A stretch of DNA of 45,058 bases, from positions 1 to 45,058 of the forward strand of contig JAEUHG010000292.1 of NCBI GenBank assembly GCA_016795425.1, in the 5' to 3' direction. Every line of letters starts with the position of its first letter. Position 1 is the first letter of the stretch. A program made the translations under genes and the position numbers. The DNA is from Verrucomicrobiales bacterium. Lineage in GTDB: Bacteria; Verrucomicrobiota; Verrucomicrobiia; Limisphaerales; CAIMTB01. The notes under the pieces are model-generated. The model did no database searches. It was not told the origin of the DNA and saw only the letters and a program-made list of their open reading frames with translations. Positions 42,716 through 45,058 of the stretch are shown here, in pieces.

Positions 42716-45058
42716 TCAAGGTCGCATGAGTCGGAAGAACCGTTGCCTTTGGACGGCGGGCAACGTGACTTGGGCCAGACCGCCGAGACGGTCCATGCTT
42801 GCGGTGACCTCCGCCCATTGAGTAGCCCGCCCGTTGAGTTCATCCGACGCCTGCAACTGCACGGCTGGCAGCGCGTTCCACGAAAGCATCACGCGGTCCC
42901 GAAAGGACACGACCTGAAGCCGCAAATCCTCGGGATCGATCGTTGGCACAACCTCTGCCGTCACCAAAGGGAGCGTGGCCGGGGAGGATCGGTTTCCGTC
43001 CCCATCCTCGGTGACGATGCGGTAGGTGTACTGCTCGTCCGGCGCCAAATCCGAATCGGTGAAGGCCTCGCCGGAAGTGGCGCCGACCCATTCCAACTCT
43101 CCCGTCCGCAGTCGAGTTCGCCCGATCCAATGCCGCACCGGACCGTCGGTGACCGGACTGGTCCAAGCCAGGCGAATCCCGCCGCCGCCCTCGATGGGAG
43201 CCGCTCCAAACTCCGCGGGAGGCGCCACGCCTCCCCAGGTCCGAGAGATGCGATTGTTGGCCTCATCGGACTCCAGCACAACATCGCTGCCGTCCACCAC
43301 GATATGGAAAGTGCGCCAACCGCGGTCCGTCGGGGTGTACCTCGCCATGGCGACGGCCTCTTCGCCGAACCCGAGCGGTCCCTGGACTTGTTGAGTGGCG
43401 AATGGCGGCACATCACGACCGGGTTCCCGGTCATAGAAGTCCACGCGAAAACCGGCGGCAGCCACCGGCCGCAGACCGCGGTTGACCACCCGGATGGTAA
43501 GTTCCACAGGTCGGCGGGGAGTCGGGTGGCTTTCGGAGAACTCGATGCCGGAATGCTCCACAGCCAGATCCACCGTCCAGGGCACCAGACCACCCCGTAG
43601 TTCCGGTTCGAGGTTCGGTTCGCGCGGGTTGCGCGTCTCCCAAAGCACAAGTGGCGCGCCGTTGGTGGGATTGATTTCCGCCGCCACGCCGGAATTCATC
43701 GGTCCGGCGGCCGTTAAGGAACCAACCGTCCACCGCGGTTCCGCCTCGGCAAGGTTGGCCACTGCCGACGCGATCACGCCCGCCGGTTGCGGGCGGCCGG
43801 CGGCGCCGAATCCGCGGAAGAACACCAACGCTTGATCGTCGCCGCGGACCCGCACGATGGGGCGTTCGGCGCGAACACCGTCGCCCACCGCTTGGGAGAG
43901 CCATTCCCCGCCCTTGCGCCGAGTCACGTGAAGGGTGCTCAAGGAACCATCCCCGCCGCGAACGATCCCGGATTCAGGATCCACCGGTGCCGCGACGAAC
44001 GCGACGACCGGCTGTGCGCCGGAATCAAAATCAAGCGAGGGCGCCCAAGGTCCCGCCGGTAACGGCGCAATGGTCTCCGGTGAGGACCACTGGCCTTCGA
44101 ATCGACTGAACACCAGTGTCCGGTCCGCCGCCGTGTCCAGGTCACCGTCGAGGTCCCGCAGCCAGACCGCCGCAGGGCGGCCTTGGGGATCGAATCGCAC
44201 CGACGGCTGGAGATCGAAGGCGGTCGAGACCGGGCCCACGCGCTCCGGCGTTGTCCAGGACCTGCCCGACCAACGGGACGCATAGAGGCCCAGGGCAGTC
44301 TTTGCCTCGGGAACGGACGTCTGATCGCGGAGCCACAGCAGGGCCGCCGACCCGTTGGCCGGGTCCGTGGCGAGGACAGGACGAAGATTCCACGCTGCCC
44401 CATCGGCAATGACCTCGGCCGACGTTCGGATGTCGGACCCACGGGCGGCGCCATTCTGTAAAGCGGGTTCCCCGCAGCCAAACCAGTCGCAGACGGAGTC
44501 CACGACCGTGCCCACCACCTTGACCCCGGTGCTGAGCACGGCGCAGCCGATATCGAGGATCGGTTCGATCAGGCTACAATCCAATCCTTGCAACCGTGGG
44601 CCCGCGACTCCCAGCGCGGAGTTGGCGGCGACACCCGCGGGCTCGGACCAGATCACCAGTGCCCGACGTTCGTCCAGAAACCCGACCTGCGGTTCCCACC
44701 CGGTGAATCCCGGACCGGCCAGGAACCGAGGCTCGTGCCAGCGTGTGCCATCGAAGAGACTCTGCACGGGGGCAACGCGCACCCACGAGCCATCGGCCGA
44801 CCGCTCCCAGTGGTCCCAAACGGCGAGGGCGTATCCGGCCGGGCTGTAGGCGATCGAGGCATGTCTGGGCGGTGCCCAGCGCGATTCGGGCGAATGTCCG
44901 GCGAGCGCCTGCAAATGCCCGCTTGCACTACAACCCTTGGGCACGTCGAAGGGATCGAAGAGATTGACGTCCACGCTGCCGAACCCGACGTCGCCGCAGC
45001 ACAACAGCGAGACGTCGGCCTCGGCGCTGATCTTGAGACAGAGGCCGTCCCAGTAGAC
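42716..45058 (-). CDS. Large exported protein with CARDB and fibronectin type III-like domains, 5'-partial
   Basis: The frame stays open to the right edge of the window, so the N-terminus is missing and the TTG at 45004 is not the start. The visible 780 residues have beta-propeller-like repeats (SIAYSPAGYALAVWDHW, LATDPANGSAALLWLRD, SVRFDPQGRPAAVWLRDLDG). A CARDB-type domain follows (VELTIRVVNRGLRPVAAAGF, VLESDEANNRISRTW), then a fibronectin type III-like domain (GGIRLAWTSPV, DSDLAPDEQYTYRIVTEDGD). It ends with the RFFRLM motif seen at the C-terminus of many verrucomicrobial exported proteins. A surface or carbohydrate-related role is possible but not shown. The sigma factor gene starts within a few bases of its stop. 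Confidence 0.85.
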   Translation of the reverse strand, partial: VYWDGLCLKISAEADVSLLCCGDVGFGSVDVNLFDPFDVPKGCSASGHLQALAGHSPESRWAPPRHASIAYSPAGYALAVWDHWERSADGSWVRVAPVQSLFDGTRWHEPRFLAGPGFTGWEPQVGFLDERRALVIWSEPAGVAANSALGVAGPRLQGLDCSLIEPILDIGCAVLSTGVKVVGTVVDSVCDWFGCGEPALQNGAARGSDIRTSAEVIADGAAWNLRPVLATDPANGSAALLWLRDQTSVPEAKTALGLYASRWSGRSWTTPERVGPVSTAFDLQPSVRFDPQGRPAAVWLRDLDGDLDTAADRTLVFSRFEGQWSSPETIAPLPAGPWAPSLDFDSGAQPVVAFVAAPVDPESGIVRGGDGSLSTLHVTRRKGGEWLSQAVGDGVRAERPIVRVRGDDQALVFFRGFGAAGRPQPAGVIASAVANLAEAEPRWTVGSLTAAGPMNSGVAAEINPTNGAPLVLWETRNPREPNLEPELRGGLVPWTVDLAVEHSGIEFSESHPTPRRPVELTIRVVNRGLRPVAAAGFRVDFYDREPGRDVPPFATQQVQGPLGFGEEAVAMARYTPTDRGWRTFHIVVDGSDVVLESDEANNRISRTWGGVAPPAEFGAAPIEGGGGIRLAWTSPVTDGPVRHWIGRTRLRTGELEWVGATSGEAFTDSDLAPDEQYTYRIVTEDGDGNRSSPATLPLVTAEVVPTIDPEDLRLQVVSFRDRVMLSWNALPAVQLQASDELNGRATQWAEVTASMDRLGGLAQVTLPAVQRQRFFRLMRP

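Overview
The window looks like a piece of a high-GC genome from the Planctomycetota-Verrucomicrobiota group, most probably Verrucomicrobiota. That is an inference from gene content: a DUF1549/DUF1553 (PSCyt1/PSD1) protein next to a DUF1501 protein, two modules pairing an ECF sigma factor with a serine/threonine kinase, a CRTAC1-type (FG-GAP plus ASPIC/UnbV) protein, and many very large secreted beta-propeller or beta-helix proteins. No rRNA or other taxonomic marker is present.

Layout. (1) 1-4584, + strand: a 5'-truncated DUF1549/DUF1553 protein and a Tat-exported DUF1501 protein, the usual planctomycete/verrucomicrobial pair. (2) 4681-8535, - strand: the chromosome-segregation ATPase SMC, bordered by polypurine/polypyrimidine inverted repeats. 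(3) 9016-10634: tRNA-His with a tyrosine recombinase starting 84 bp after it, then a 48-codon ORF overlapping the recombinase stop. This is the signature of an integrative element. (4) 11541-17215, - strand: a complete cytochrome-c-dependent nitric oxide reductase locus in the order norE-norF-norC-norB-norQ-norD. (5) 17386-22295, - strand and upstream of nor: a fused membrane cytochrome b/multihaem cytochrome c protein overlapping by 4 bp a CRTAC1/TPR protein. (6) 23056-45058, - strand: a 2.2-thousand-residue IPT/beta-helix/TolB-propeller protein, a PQQ-type propeller, a kinase-WD40 protein with its sigma factor, two secreted structural proteins, a second kinase with its sigma factor, and a CARDB/fibronectin-III protein running off the right edge.

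The clearest system is respiratory. Palindromes of the FNR/DNR/NNR type lie ahead of norC (TTGATCTGGATCAA, perfect), norE (one mismatch) and the multihaem cytochrome gene (TTGACCTGCGTCAA, perfect dyad). This suggests that NO reduction and the multihaem cytochrome/CRTAC1 pair belong to one oxygen- or NO-responsive regulon. The cytochrome joins a membrane haem-b-like bundle to five haem-c motifs in one chain, so it may pass quinol electrons to periplasmic carriers. NorC is enlarged with a second haem-c domain. Because the recombinase at tRNA-His points toward this block, the respiratory region could be island cargo, but no matching right attachment site was found.

The right half reads as a signalling and surface-protein region: each sigma factor is followed at once by a membrane-anchored Hanks-type kinase, and large exported repeat proteins surround them. 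One kinase carries a short in-frame peptide encoded by a direct DNA repeat.
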